A DNA stretch of 64,000 nucleotides from Physella acuta. Its lineage: Eukaryota; Mollusca; Gastropoda; Physidae. The stretch spans positions 1,194,339-1,258,338 of the forward strand of contig NW_026731976.1 in assembly GCF_028476545.1 (NCBI RefSeq), written 5' to 3'. The notes beneath the pieces were generated by a model, which was not told the origin of the DNA, did no database searches, and saw only the letters and a list, made by a program, of their open reading frames with translations. How positions within the stretch are numbered: position 1 is the first letter of the stretch; every line of letters starts with the position of its first letter. Shown piece by piece: positions 10,898 through 22,555 of the stretch. Both the position numbers and the translations under genes were made by a program.

Positions 10898-11505
10898 CCA
10901 CCCACAGACATGAAAGTTTCAAGCGCCTCTTGAAAAAAAAATGTCTAAATGTTTCACTACTCATTAGAGCAACAATACACTAATTACCGCACACGTAAAT
11001 TAACGACGTCGTTTGGACCCAAACAGAATCCCTCGAAATCACCAATCACTAATCTTAAAAATCAATCACCAATCACTAATCGCAAAAAATCAATCACTAA
11101 TCGCAAAAAGCAATCACCAATGATCTGCTTGAAAAACTATCAACTTACCGCTGTAAAAGAACAGTCCAAAGTTGTCAAACAAATAATTTAAACGTAATTA
11201 AAACAAAACACGCTCCATGAAAAACAAATCAGAATTGAAAACCGCCTAATTAGATACAGAAACGTAATGAACTAATTAATCCATGGCCAGTAATTAAACA
11301 AATAGTTCTAGTCCTGAGCTGGGGGTGAACAAGAATCGCCGTGGCGAATGTTTCGTTTCGGAAGTTGGGAGGGCCGTTTAACTTTTTAGAGTCGCCCCCA
11401 TCAGCTATTGATTCTGCTCGAGTGTTGGACGGTGGGGTGGGGCCTCGGTGCTGCAGTGTGGCGGGGTGGGGTGGGGTGGGACAGGTGACAGGGTGGGAGG
11501 CGGGG
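10898..11505. other. Spacer with short CAATCACTAATCGCAAAAA repeat
   Basis: From about 11,036 to 11,125 the motif AATCACTAATCGCAAAAA recurs four times. 11,160-11,290 is rich in TAATTA-type cores (CCTAATTAG, ACTAATTAATCC, GTAATTAAAC). No gene recognised. Confidence 0.45.
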
Positions 11506-11905
11506 TGGGCTGGTGATGGTGGATATGTGGATTGGTGGATGGTGAATGGTGGATATGTGGATTGGTGGATGGGTGGATGGTGGATATGTGGATATGTGGA
11601 TTGGTGAATGGTGGATATGTGGATTGGTGGATGGTGAATGGTGGATGTGAATCGTGGATGTGAATGGTGGATGTGAATCGTGGATGTGAATGGTGGATAT
11701 GTGGATTGATGGATTGGTGGATTGTGAATGGTGGATATGTGGATCGGTGGATGGTGGATGGTGGATGGTGGATGGTGGATATGTGGATTGGTGGATGATG
11801 AGAAAGGTGGTGGGTGGATTGTGAGAGGGTTGTTGTTGGATGGTGTGCATGTGGATCATGGGGAGGTGGATAGTGGATGGTGGATTAGTTATGATGAAGG
11901 TGGCA
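11506..11905. repeat. GGATGGTGGATATGTGGATT array
   Basis: Irregular array of GGTGGAT, GGATATGTGGATTGGT and GTGAATCGTGGAT units, almost free of C on the plus strand. Confidence 0.85.
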
Positions 11906-11929
11906 GGTTAAAAGTGGCTGGTTAGTGTG

Positions 11930-12085
11930 TGGGTGAGTGGGGGTATGAAAATATTTGGTTGGTGTGTGTGGGTTTTGTGTGGGTTTGGTGTGGGTGTGTT
12001 ACTGATGTGTGTGTGGGTTTTGTGTGGGTGTGTTACTGATGTGTGTGGGTTTTATGTGGGTATGTTACTGATGTGTGTGAGAAGT
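11930..12085. repeat. TGTGTGGGTTTTGTGTGGGT repeat
   Basis: About three copies of a unit of roughly 34 bp ending in TGTTACTGATG. Confidence 0.8.
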
Positions 12086-12237
12086 TTTATAAAGCTGCTG
12101 TTGTGTAAAAGATGTTTGATAAAATTAAAACTGCTGTTGATCTTGTATATATAATGTGTCGAAGTCACATACACAGCAGACACAATTCTGTACACAAAGA
12201 AGACGAACCCCCCCCCCCCCACCTCACTCACACACAA

Positions 12238-12930
12238 ATCTGACGAAATGCCCCACACAAAGCAGATGAAATGCCCCACACAAAGCAGATGAAATGCCCC
12301 ACACAAAGCAGATGAAATGCCCCACACAAAGCAGATGAAATGCCCCACACAAAGCAGATGAAATGCCCCACACAAAGCAGATGAAATGCCCCACACAAAG
12401 CAGATGAAATGCCCCACACAAAGCAAATAAAATGCCCCACACAAAGCAAATAAAATGCCCCACACAAAGCAAATAAAATGCCCCACACAAAGCAAATAAA
12501 ATCCCCCACACAAAGCAGACGAAATCCCCCACACAAAGCAGACGAAATACCCCACACAAATCAGATGAAATGCCCCACACAAAGCAGACGAAATACCCCA
12601 CACAAAGCAGATGAAATGCCCCACACAAAGCAGATGAAATGCCCCACACAAAGCAGATGAAATGCCCCACATAAAGCAGATGAAACGCCCCACACAAATC
12701 AGATGAAATGCCCCACACAAAGCAGATGAAATGCCCCACACAAAGCAGATGAAATGCCCCACATAAAGCAGATGAAACGCCCCACACAAATCAGATGAAA
12801 TGCCCCACACAAAGCAGATGAAATGCCCCACACAAAGCAGATGAAATGCCCCACATAAAGCAGATGAAACGCCCCACACAAATCAGATGAAATGCCCCAC
12901 ACAAAGCAGATGAAATGCCCCATATGACGA
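12238..12930. repeat. 23-bp minisatellite with 92-bp higher-order units
   Basis: About 30 copies of a 23-bp unit (ATGCCCCACACAAAGCAGAT plus GAA). Near the right end the variant CACATAAAGCAGATGAAACG recurs at 12,668, 12,760 and 12,852, exactly 92 bp apart (four units), so later growth was by four-unit blocks. A run of AAGCAAATAAA units (12,421-12,505) shows an earlier local spread. Open frames on - are artefacts. Confidence 0.95.
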
Positions 12931-14240
12931 CCAAGTTTTCATCTCCCAATATCCAAAACAAGAAACTAGCAGAGAAATATCTGGAACAGACAGACGCTCT
13001 CAACTGATGTGGATCTATATCTAGCAGACAATGTGACGCAGATCAGACAGACATTGTCCTACACCAGACTGGTGTCAACATCAGGGGCAGCAACTCCTCT
13101 ACATTAATTAACTCCCCTATTGTGTTTACCCGTCAACACTTGGACAGGCCGCCATCTTGAACTCAGGGCAGGTTCCATCTGACGTAAGCAAAGGGAGGTA
13201 AGACGCGGGAGGGATAACTCCAGGACAAAACGGATTAGAAAAATGGCGACTGGACTGGGTGAAGTGGTAATTCAGCGAGAGGAAAAAATATTTTTCATTG
13301 CCTTCAAGTTTTGTTTTCCCCGTACATCTGGACGATGAAAATAAAATTTGGCTTTTAGCTGCTCCCAGATTTTTAGCCCCCCCACTTCTGTCGTTTTTAT
13401 AAGCACGATTTATGACAAGTGGGTTGAAAATTTGTTTTCCGTCAATAATTCAGTGTGTATCAATCTTGGCAATAAAACTGGGATTAAATATTTTATCTTT
13501 GACTGATAAAAACAGAATTGTATAATTGATGTGAAAAGCGTAAAGTCCTACAATGAAAGCACTTCCATACACTGCGGCGTATGTTATACATTTAAAACAC
13601 TCCACCATAAGCACGCGGCCATCTTCTAAATTTTTATCTGGAAAGTTCTATAAATATTTAAAATCATTTTGCAAGCTCATTAGAACAAACTCCTTGATTA
13701 TTAAAAAATATGGTTGGAAATATTTTTTAGCACGTTCATAGGATATTACGGTATTTGATATTTATGGTGAAATGTGTAAGTTAGATTGTATAAGAAAAAC
13801 ACGTCAACATATTTTTGTTATTATCATTTCGTAAGTAGAGCAGTTTTTATTTTACTTTATCGTACACGGAGGGCAGGGTATTGTTGTAGTAGTGTCAAAA
13901 GTCAGTTCTTACCTCTACTGAGTCGGGGAGGATTTTACTTATGGCGTCTTGTCCGTATGTGTGTCTGTCTGTCTGTATCCATGGCCTGTGTGTGTGCGTG
14001 TATATGTGTGTATGTGTGTGTGCGCGCGAATGTGTATGCATGTTTTAACAGAATAAGGTTTTACCGTTTCAGTAACCAAATTTCATATTCAAGTATTAGA
14101 TCTGATAGGAAGGTATCTGTCAAATTTTGATCTAGTTCCGGTAATCGGAAATGCTATTTCATTTCAGGTTCCTCAAGATCTTGGGTATTTGATCTTTTTT
14201 TTTCAATCATATTATCATAAAGCAGCAAATTCTATTCATT
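12931..14240. other. Spacer, no confident gene
   Basis: A small high-complexity stretch (13,130-13,260) contains GCCGCCATCTTG on one side and AAAAATGGCGAC on the other, the YY1-like core in both orientations, so it may be a bidirectional promoter. On - at 13,915 a consensus donor (GTAGAG|GTAAGA) follows an open frame ending ...AISKILPDSVE, with no second exon to support it. The rest is AT-rich with GT repeats near 13,960-14,035. Confidence 0.35.
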
Positions 14241-15589
14241 TTTTTCGCATCTCAGTGTTTTCGCAAGAATCGACCTGCCATTTCTCGCCCCATTCCACTG
14301 GAAGTGCCACCCCAACACATACTGTTACATATATACGGGAGAGTTGAGGGGAGCTCACTCCCGCCTCGTTTATGACGTAAAACTGTGTGACACAGCGAGC
14401 AAGGTTCAGGTAGTGTGTACCGCTTGTACAAGGTTAAAAATGCGACACGGCCGAGATGAGCCGTTGAAGATGATTTCATAAGCCAACATGAGGCCTTCGT
14501 CAGATAAAACTAAATTCAAACTAAATATTTGCGTTTCTTTTACACAGATTTCCACAGGAAGTCGTATGAAAGATTTTAATTTATTAATTTAAAAGTTATT
14601 TGAACCCCCCCCCCCCCCGCCCCAGTACCCCTCCCTACCCCAGTACCCCCCCCCCCCCCCCCCCCGCCCCCGCCCAACTTATCTGACGAAAACCAAAAGT
14701 GGACAAGGGACGCCACCCAGACAGGCAGCAAGTAAAATATAACTACCGGAAACACGTCAGCTTCCACTCTCACAAACCGGAAATGAAAGTAACGCTCCGC
14801 CATCTTCTCCCCGCCCCTGCTCGTGTTTCTAGTGGAATTGTGGGTACAATAAATATCATTTTTCAAAACCCATCTTTGACTCTTCAAACATGGAAATCAT
14901 TTTTTTCCGCCATCAGTGAATGACACACTTGAAGAAAAAATATTTGAACTGACTTTATGCATGAAGCCGGGCCTGGACACGGGTTACTGGCCCGGCTGTG
15001 TCCCCCACCCCACAGGATCCCGACTCACCACACCCTCAACATGCAGTGTTAAAATAAACACGACCCCCCTCCCCCCCCCCCCCAACCAACACACCAAACA
15101 CTGACCCCTACATAGAAACAAAAAATGACACCCCACCCCCCCCCCATCCCCCAACCAAAAAACACAACATTCATCTAACAAACACTGCCCCCCTCCCTAA
15201 ACACACCAAACACTGCCCTCCCCCACCACATCAAACACCCCCCCCCCCCCCCCCCCGCCCATACACTGCTCACCCAACGTTTCATTTCAAAAGCCGATAC
15301 AACCTGCTGAAACATGACCCATTTTCAAACAACGCAAACACACACACACACCCCACACATACACACACCCCACATACCCACACAACCACCCCCCCCCCAC
15401 ACACACACCGTCACCAGCCACCATGAGAGTAGAGGGAGACAATTTGACTATTTCCCTGGTGACCTTTGTGTGTAATTTCACGCTGCCCATAGCCGATGAT
15501 CGATTTTGTTTTAAATTATCGATTTTCATATGACATTCGTATGGGTCTACTTTCTGGACCTCGTCATAGTCCGTGGGCTTGTGGCTGTG
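14241..15589. other. Spacer with many C runs, no confident gene
   Basis: A 75-codon - strand frame (14,479 to 14,252) starts at an ATG but has no splice partner or known domain. The region 14,600-15,400 is dominated by C runs (20 C at 14,646-14,665; 19 C at 15,238-15,256) and CA-rich sequence. Confidence 0.4.
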
Positions 15590-16015
15590 TCGGGATGTGT
15601 GGGGTAATGTGTGGGGTAGTGAGTGTGGTATTGTGTGTGGTAATGTGGAGATAAACGTGAGGGGTAATGTGTGGGGTAATGTGTGGGGTAAAGTGCGGGG
15701 TAAAGTGTGGGGTAAAGTGTGGGGTAAAGTGTAGTGTAGTGAGTAGGGTAATGTGTGGGGTAAAGTGTGGGGTTATGTGTGGGGTTATGTGTGGGGTAGT
15801 GAGTGGGGTAAAGTGCGGGGTAAAGTGTAGTGTAATGTGTGGGGTAGTGAGTGGGGTAAAGTTCGGGGTAAAGTGTGGGGTAAAGTGTGGTGTAATGTGT
15901 GGGGTAAAGTGTGGGGTAATGTGTGGGGTAATGTGTGGGGTAATGTGTGGGGTAATGTGTGGGGTAATGTGTGGTAATGTGTGGGGTAATGTGTGGGGTA
16001 GTGTGTGTTGTAAAG
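15590..16015. repeat. 12-bp GTGTGGGGTAAT array
   Basis: About 35 copies of GTGTGGGGTAAT, GTGTGGGGTAAA and GTGAGTGGGGTA. It has no C except in GTGCGGGG variants. The 12-bp period gives open frames with VMCG or TPHI peptides, which are artefacts. Confidence 0.95.
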
Positions 16016-17050
16016 TGCTGGGAAGTACCTGAGCTGCGAAAGTCAGGACAAAAAACTTGCAGTCAAGGTCAGGGTGATTAAGGTCGAGGCCAGGAGATGG
16101 CAACGGTCAAGGACGACAGGCGGGTGAGGTGAAGGTCATAGAAAAATCATCCACTCGTGAACCACCCATCCAACTCCACCAACATTTACCTGAGACGTCT
16201 GACCATCAGCGTTTGATTAGTTCCCGGACACCTGTGGCGAGGGCTGATACACAACTTAATATGAGAAGTTTTTGTACACGACAGAAAACAATGGGATCGT
16301 GGAAGTTCTCGCGGGGCCAGCGTGTAACGAGCTGGAGGCGAGGGCGCTGTAACTACAAGAGTGTAGAGTCCTTCAGGTTAGGAGTCAGACATGTGTCAGG
16401 ACACTGTCATCAGTGACAGTGACAGTTTAGTGTCACTCCCACTATCGTCTGCCTCAAATTAAAATAACCGATGACTTTTATGAGATAAGAATAGAAGAGA
16501 TAAAATAGAAGAGATAAAAAAGGACGAGATAGTTTTGAATATTTTAATGTAACAAACTAGAAATGGCCAATACAGTAACATTGAAAAGACGGCCTTTCAA
16601 AACAACAAAGAAGAGATCCACAGTTCTCTATTCCTAGCTATCACCTTTGCCTTATCGACAATTTTTGCCTCACAATCGCCCCTCGAGTTTTTTTTAAAAC
16701 ACACACACGGAGCAAATGTAAATTTTATTGACTCAGATCGCTTTAATTGTTCGGAATTTTTTGAACTAATGACGTCATCATTATTTAAAGTGCTAGGTTA
16801 ATTGGTGCGTTTAGTTTAATCCTGAAAAAAAATGGTTTGATTAGAGTAACTCTACAGTGAAAGTCCAGCAAATGTCCAGTGGATGTCCAGTGAATAGAGT
16901 GGGATGGAGTGGGGCTATTTAAGGGGTGGGGTGGGTGGATCGAGGTTACATTGTAAAATGGTTAACTGGTCAATTGATAATTTTTTTTCCCCTAAAGTTG
17001 TTTTGATATTCTAGGTGGGAGAAGGTGGCCGGACTAAAGTCACCACACAC
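16016..17050. other. Spacer, weak coding hints only
   Basis: 16,063-16,071 is an exact TCAAGGTCA. A 51-codon + frame from the ATG at 16,261 and an overlapping frame on - (acceptor-like TTACAG near 16,353, about 47 open codons) are both unsupported by donors. The remainder is AT-rich, with TGACGTCA at about 16,772. Confidence 0.4.
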
Positions 17051-17157
17051 TGAAAAAAATCACCCCACAAGTCACCCCACAAAAGTCATTCCACAAAAGT
17101 CACACCACAAAAGTCACCCCACAAAAGTCACACCACAAAAGTCACCCCACACTGACA
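17051..17157. repeat. 14-bp CACAAAAGTCACCC repeat
   Basis: Seven or so copies alternating CACAAAAGTCACCC, CACAAAAGTCACAC and CACAAAAGTCATTC. The AAAAGTCAC core is shared with the fold-back arms at 9.9 and 10.8 kb, possibly by descent. Confidence 0.85.
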
Positions 17158-17860
17158 AATGGTGAAAAGATCGACTAGTAAAAAATGATGTTGTGAGTTG
17201 ATGGTACTACATCATCACGATGATGTTTTAAGCTGATGGTACTACATCTTTACATTGGAACAAAGATAGAAAAAAATTCATGAACACGGGTAAAACGGGA
17301 CAAATAAAACTCGGATTTTTTTGTCCGCCCCAAAACACAGTGCACCGGGGTCGTGCTTAAATGACGTCACAAACATGGGGGGGGGGGCGGAGGTGAAGAT
17401 GACACAGATGACGAAACAATCATTATTTCAGTTAGAATCCTCCTAATGGGGATGAGGGAGGGGGGGGGGGAGTTGGGTGTTGCATGATAAAATCACAGCC
17501 AAATTTACTCGAAGTAATTTAAAGAAATTCCAGCATGTTTGTTTATTGTTTTTTTTTTAATTAGACATTCCAAGAAAACCTTAAGAAATGAAACGTACGT
17601 TAAACAAAAAGATCGCTGATGTTTGATAAACTGTTCTTTAGGGTAGTGTGTTAGTATGTGTATGTACATAGCCACTGTAGTAGTTTCCTAACCCCCCCCC
17701 CCCCCAATACATACACAACCACCTATTGATTAACGTCCCTACTACCTCTAACATTGCCAGTTCTGAGAGAATCTGTTTATAAGTTACCTAGCCATAATCA
17801 ACACGGAATGACATTACTGGTAGAGTCGGTGTCAAAATATCTGTGCTACTAGGTCACATC
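17158..17860. other. Spacer, no gene seen
   Basis: Starts with a two-copy repeat containing TGATGGTACTACATC (17,200-17,250). TGACGTCA is at about 17,362. G and C runs lie near 17,378, 17,460 and 17,693. No gene seen. Confidence 0.5.
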
Positions 17861-17960
17861 CCACACTAGACCCACACAACTGGACCCACACAAAATCCCA
17901 CACTAGACCCACACAACTGGACCCACACAACATCCCACACTTAACCCACACACAACCGTG
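17861..17960. repeat. 37-bp CA-rich tandem repeat
   Basis: About 2.5 copies of a unit containing CTAGACCCACACAACTGG and ACCCACACAAAATCCCACA. Confidence 0.8.
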
Positions 17961-20070
17961 TGAGGGTTGCGTGTGGCGGATGTGCCAGACAAACGCAACA
18001 AAAGTTATTTATTTACAAATTTTGGTTATCACCGGCCAATAATTAATGTCGGTTAAAAATACGACGTGGGAAATAAGAGAAATAAATATTCGGGAAAAAA
18101 TTGTCAGGTTTTTTTTTGGGTTTTTTTTTTTTTGGGAGGAGAGAAACACTTCTAAACATTTATTAAAAAACTTCTAGAAATTTCTTTTCAAATATGTGGT
18201 CACTATAGATCGAATCTTTCGTTATGTTTTTGTTAAGATTTGATTTTCCTCAGTCTGATTGGTCAAAGTTTGTTTAATCAATTCGCGAATGTTTTCTTTT
18301 AACTATTGATCAAAATTTTATCTTTTTACACCTCTGAATTATCTCGTCTACTTTGTCTGACCATTGGTCAATCGTTTCTAGCAGATGACATTGTGCGCTC
18401 GTATCCTGTAGTTGTAACGCGACTGGAAGGTGAAGGTCGACGGAAAAAGACGACTGTTGAGCTGACCGGAAGTGACATCAGTAAAGGGTTTAGTTGAGCT
18501 CATCTTGTTGACGTCCCAATGTCCGTCTCCTGCGTCGTCTTGTTGCCATGGTGACGACCACAGCATTTAATTGATCCGTCATATTGTGTTTGATTCAAAG
18601 AGTTGCAGGACTGACGTAATTGGTAACTTGAAAGTCAGTGTCATAAATTTGTGACAATGTCATTCTGTCACTTTTTGTGATATTTTGATTCAGCCACTGT
18701 CACAAATCTGTGATATTGTGATTCCATGACTGTGACAATTAGGGACATTCTGTCACTGATGTAATTAGTACCAAAGTTATTGGCGCTATTAGGGGGGGGG
18801 GTGGAAGGGAGGGACTTTGCTTATAAAGAACATTTATGTTTTCAACTATTACATTGTGTGGTGATATAAATTATTTATTGTAATTCATATATGCAATACA
18901 TAAATTCGATCAACAAAGACAAAAGTTTATATTGTTTAAAAATAATTTTTTAAAGTGTAAATATAGGCCAATTGATTTTTGTATAACCGACAACTTTGAA
19001 CGAAATTTTCATTTTGTTTGAATATCGTAAATACAAAATCAACCATACATTTATAACATTTAAGAGACAAAAAAGTCTCAGTTTTTGAAACTAAGACAAA
19101 AAAATTGTTGTTTTTTTTTAACAACAACCTAACAACTCAATAAACCTTTTTGTTTGTTTGTTTGTTTTGTCTATTTATTATCAACTTTCTTCCGTAAAGA
19201 AAATGTCAGTTTTCTGATACTATCTGGAAGTTTTTAAAAACAGAGCAAATGGAAGATGTTGACAGGATTAAAGGATTGTGCGGCGCGTACAACACCGCAG
19301 CATCAACAGCAGCTTTAACTGTCTAGCGACTACAACAACATATTTACGTGTTGTTGTGGCAGATACACGACACAGATCGACACGCTGAGGATGTTAGTAC
19401 AACACAACTGACACACACACACACATACACACATTAAAATAATATACGTCGTACAACGTTTCAATAATAAATCTTACGAGCCGACCCGCGGCATATCATA
19501 CGCCTCTATTTAGTTGTTTTACTTTCTACTTTTCAGTAATTCATAATTTGTGAATTCGACAGTACCAATGCTGCCACTGAAAATATTTGCTTTAAAACAC
19601 TATCAGATGGTCGTTAAGGACGATACCCCCTCCTTTCCTTACCCCCCCCCCCCACCACCACCAATTTCCCCCCCCCTGAAAGCAAACTCCTCTTGGTTAC
19701 CTCCCATAAGTTTAAAATAGTTTCAAACTAAATTATCTGCCCCTAATAGCCGTCACCAAACCCGGGTCTACAATTGTAAACATTTAGCGTGAACCACAGC
19801 TCACCAGACCATGTAGGGGTGGGGGTGGTAGGGAGCGCGCTTACAGCTTGGTGTTTTCTATCGTCTCCAAGAAGAGAATTATATATATAGATACAAACGA
19901 CAATATAACAGCCAACGTAATGCAAAACAAACGAAGAACACACTAGATCCTACATGACAACTTCAATCTTGAAAGTCAACTTTGACCATAGTAAAGCGTG
20001 CAACACCCGAGTAAAATGTTGCTTGCAAGCCGAAAAACGTGTCTAGGGCGAGAGCTAAACTTCACAATGT
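17961..20070. other. AT-rich spacer, no gene seen
   Basis: Long AT-rich interval. 18,600-18,770 carries scattered TGTGATATT and TCTGTCAC motifs, a decayed repeat. 19,140-19,170 is (TTTG)n and 19,410-19,432 is (CA)n. Short open frames are at chance level. Confidence 0.5.
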
Positions 20071-20182
20071 ATTCACAATTTATTCACAATTTATTCACAG
20101 TTTATTCACAATGTATTCACAGTTTATTCACAATGTATTCACAGTTTATTCACAATGTTTTCACAGTTTATTCACAATTTAA
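20071..20182. repeat. TTATTCACAATGTATTCACA repeat
   Basis: About nine 12-bp subunits (TTATTCACAATG, TATTCACAGT) in loosely paired 24-bp blocks. Confidence 0.85.
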
Positions 20183-20510
20183 AAACTGCTCGGCTGGCTA
20201 GTTTTAAAAGTGCTGGCTACTGTGTCGTGCGTGGCAGATAGGGTTTTAATTAAAGTTAAATTAAAATAATGAGATGGTATTTTTGAGAAAAGTGGGCGTG
20301 GTCCTGCCACTTGTTTGAAAGATGGCCGCATCAATAAATTACCGTCCGATTGTCAGGCCGACAATTTCTCAACACTTCTGGACATTTCACGATTAATTAA
20401 TTAAAATTATTTTTACTCAGCAATCTTTTCCGTTTTTTAACCGTAGGTATTTTTACGGTTTAAATTTGCGTTTTTATACTGCTTTACAGTAGCAAGTTTT
20501 TGGGGTTTAT
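20183..20510. other. Spacer, no gene seen
   Basis: Unique DNA containing GAAAGATGGCCGC (YY1-like core AAGATGGC at 20,319-20,326) and TTAATTAATTAAAATT. No gene recognised. Confidence 0.45.
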
Positions 20511-20610
20511 GTGTGTGTGTGAGTTTGTGTGTGAGTGTGTGTTTGTGTATGTATATGTGTGTGTGAGAAAGAAAGAGAGAGAGAAGGAGAGAGAGAGAAA
20601 GAAAAAGAGA

Positions 20611-20643
<33 letters not shown>

Positions 20644-20645
20644 CA
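20511..20645. repeat. Compound (GT)n-(GA)n microsatellite
   Basis: GT-rich first half, then GA/GAAA-rich with 11 GA pairs at 20,620-20,643. A polypurine/polypyrimidine tract of this sort can form non-B DNA. Confidence 0.9.
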
Positions 20646-20957
20646 TGAGTTGAAGTGAACCGAAGCATTGTATCACCTACAAAGAAATTTATTTGAAAAC
20701 AAATCTCATCACTTCTAGAACGAACCATCGACCATCATTGATGTGACGTCAGCATCGACCGTTGTCCATCAACGACCGTCACTTGTGTCCCAGGTCTCGC
20801 TGGCTGAGATAGTTTTAAATAGAAACGGAACTGTCGAGGGGAGTTTTGACATGCGCAGCGATAAGCTTCCTCTTCCGGTGCGATTGAAAAACGTAATTAA
20901 AGTTGGGGTTAGCTCCCCTGCAAACAGTGCATTTCATCACAGGTCGTTGACCTCTTG

Positions 20958-22378
20958 TCTGGGGCAGGGGGTACGGGGAGGTCCCTGGGATATGGGGCAG
21001 GGGGTACGGGTAGGTCCCTGGGATATGGGGCAGGGGGTACGGGGAGGTCCCTGGGATATGGGGCAGGGGGTACGGGGAGGTCCCTGGGATATGGGGCAGG
21101 GGGTACGGGGAGGTCCCTGGGATATGGGGCAGGGGGTACGGGGAGGTCCCTGGGGCAGGGGGGTACGGGGAGGTCCCTGGGGCAGGGGGGTACGGGGAGG
21201 TCCCTGGGACATGGGGCAGGGGGTACGGGGAGGTCCCTGGGACATGGGGCAGGGGGTACGGGGAGGTCCCTGGGATATAGGGCAGGGGGTACGGGGAAGT
21301 CATTGGGACATGGGGGGACGGGGAGGTCCCTGGGATATGGGGCAGGGGGTACGGGGAGGTCCCTGGGACATGGGGCAGGGGGTACGGGGAGGTCCCTGGG
21401 ATATAGGGCAGGGGGTACGGGGAAGTCATTGGGACATGGGGGTACGGGGAGGTCCCTGGGATATGGGGCAGGGGGTACGGGGAGGTCCCTGGGATAAGGG
21501 GCAGGGGGTACGGGGAGGTCCCTGGGGCAGGGGGGTACGGGGAGGTCCCTGGGATATGGGGCAGGGGGTACGGGGAGGTCCCTGGGATATGGGTCAGGGG
21601 GTACGGGGAGGTCCCTGTGACATGGGGCAGGGGGTACGGGGAGATCCCTGGGACATGGGGCAGGGGGTACGGGGAGGTCCCTGGGATATGGGGCAGGGGG
21701 TACGGGGAGGTCCCTGGGATATGGGGCAGGGGGTACGGGGAGGTCCCTGGGATATGGGGCAGGGGGTACGGGGAGGTCCCTGGGATATGGGGCAGGGGGT
21801 ACGGGGAGGTCCCTGGGGCAGGGGGGTACGGGGAGGTCCCTGGGACATGGGGCAGGGGGTACGGGGAGGTCCGTGGGATATAGGGCAGGGGGTACGGGGA
21901 AGTCATTGGGACATGGGGGGACGGGGAGGTCCCTGGGATATGGGGCAGGGGGTACGGGGAAGTCATTGGGACATGGGGGACGGGGAGGTCCCTGGGATAT
22001 GGGGCAGGGGGTACGGGGAAGTCATTGGGACATGGGGGGACGGGGAGGTCCCTGGGATATGGGGCAGGGGGTACGGGGAGGTCCCTGGGATATGGGGCAG
22101 GGGGCAGGGGGTACGGGGAGGTCCCTGGGACATGGGGCAGGGGGTACGGGGAGGTCCCTGGGACATGGGGCAGGGGGTACGGGGAGGTCCCTGGGATATG
22201 GGGCAGGGGGTACGGGGAGGTCCCTGGGATAGGGGGCAGGGGGTACGGGGAGGTCCCTGGGATATGGGGCAGGGGGTACGGGGAGGTCCCTGTGATAGGG
22301 GGCAAGGGTTACGGGGAGGTCCCTGGGACATGGGGCATGGGGTACGGGGAGGTCCCTGGGATATGGGGCAGGGGGTAG
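20958..22378. repeat. 33-bp G-rich minisatellite (about 43 units)
   Basis: Unit made of GGGATATGGGGCAGGGGGTA and CGGGGAGGTCCCT. Variants lack the GATATGG part (GGTCCCTGGGGCAGG) or carry GAAGTCATTGGGACATGGGG; the last occurs at about 21,296, 21,422, 21,898, 21,958 and 22,018, often in the same order of neighbours, so blocks of several units were copied. Since 33 is a multiple of three, + frames give Gly-rich peptides (MGQGVRGGPWD repeated) and - frames Pro-rich ones. All are open at once, so I do not annotate a gene. Every unit can form a G-quadruplex. Confidence 0.97.
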
Positions 22379-22555
22379 AGTTCCCCGGGTACGGGGAGGC
22401 TGTTAGATCAGGAGGCAGGGGTCCAGCAACTTTATGCTAAGCTCTGGTCTCTTGAAGGATAGAGATCAATTGGTTAGGTCCTACTTCAAGTTAGGTCATG
22501 CTGCAGGTCCTGTAACACGTTCTGTTGTAGGTCATGAAATGTGTTTTGGGATGTA

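Noticed and set aside
14440-14520. Hammerhead ribozyme on - (CTGACGA...GAAA)
   Set aside because: CTGACGA and GAAA are present with a possible AGGCC/GGCTT stem, but two extra bases separate stem II from GAAA and I could not form stems I and III.
16129-16416. 95-codon + frame and a 47-codon acceptor-led - frame over the same bases
   Set aside because: Neither has a donor/acceptor pair or family resemblance. The + one starts at GTG.
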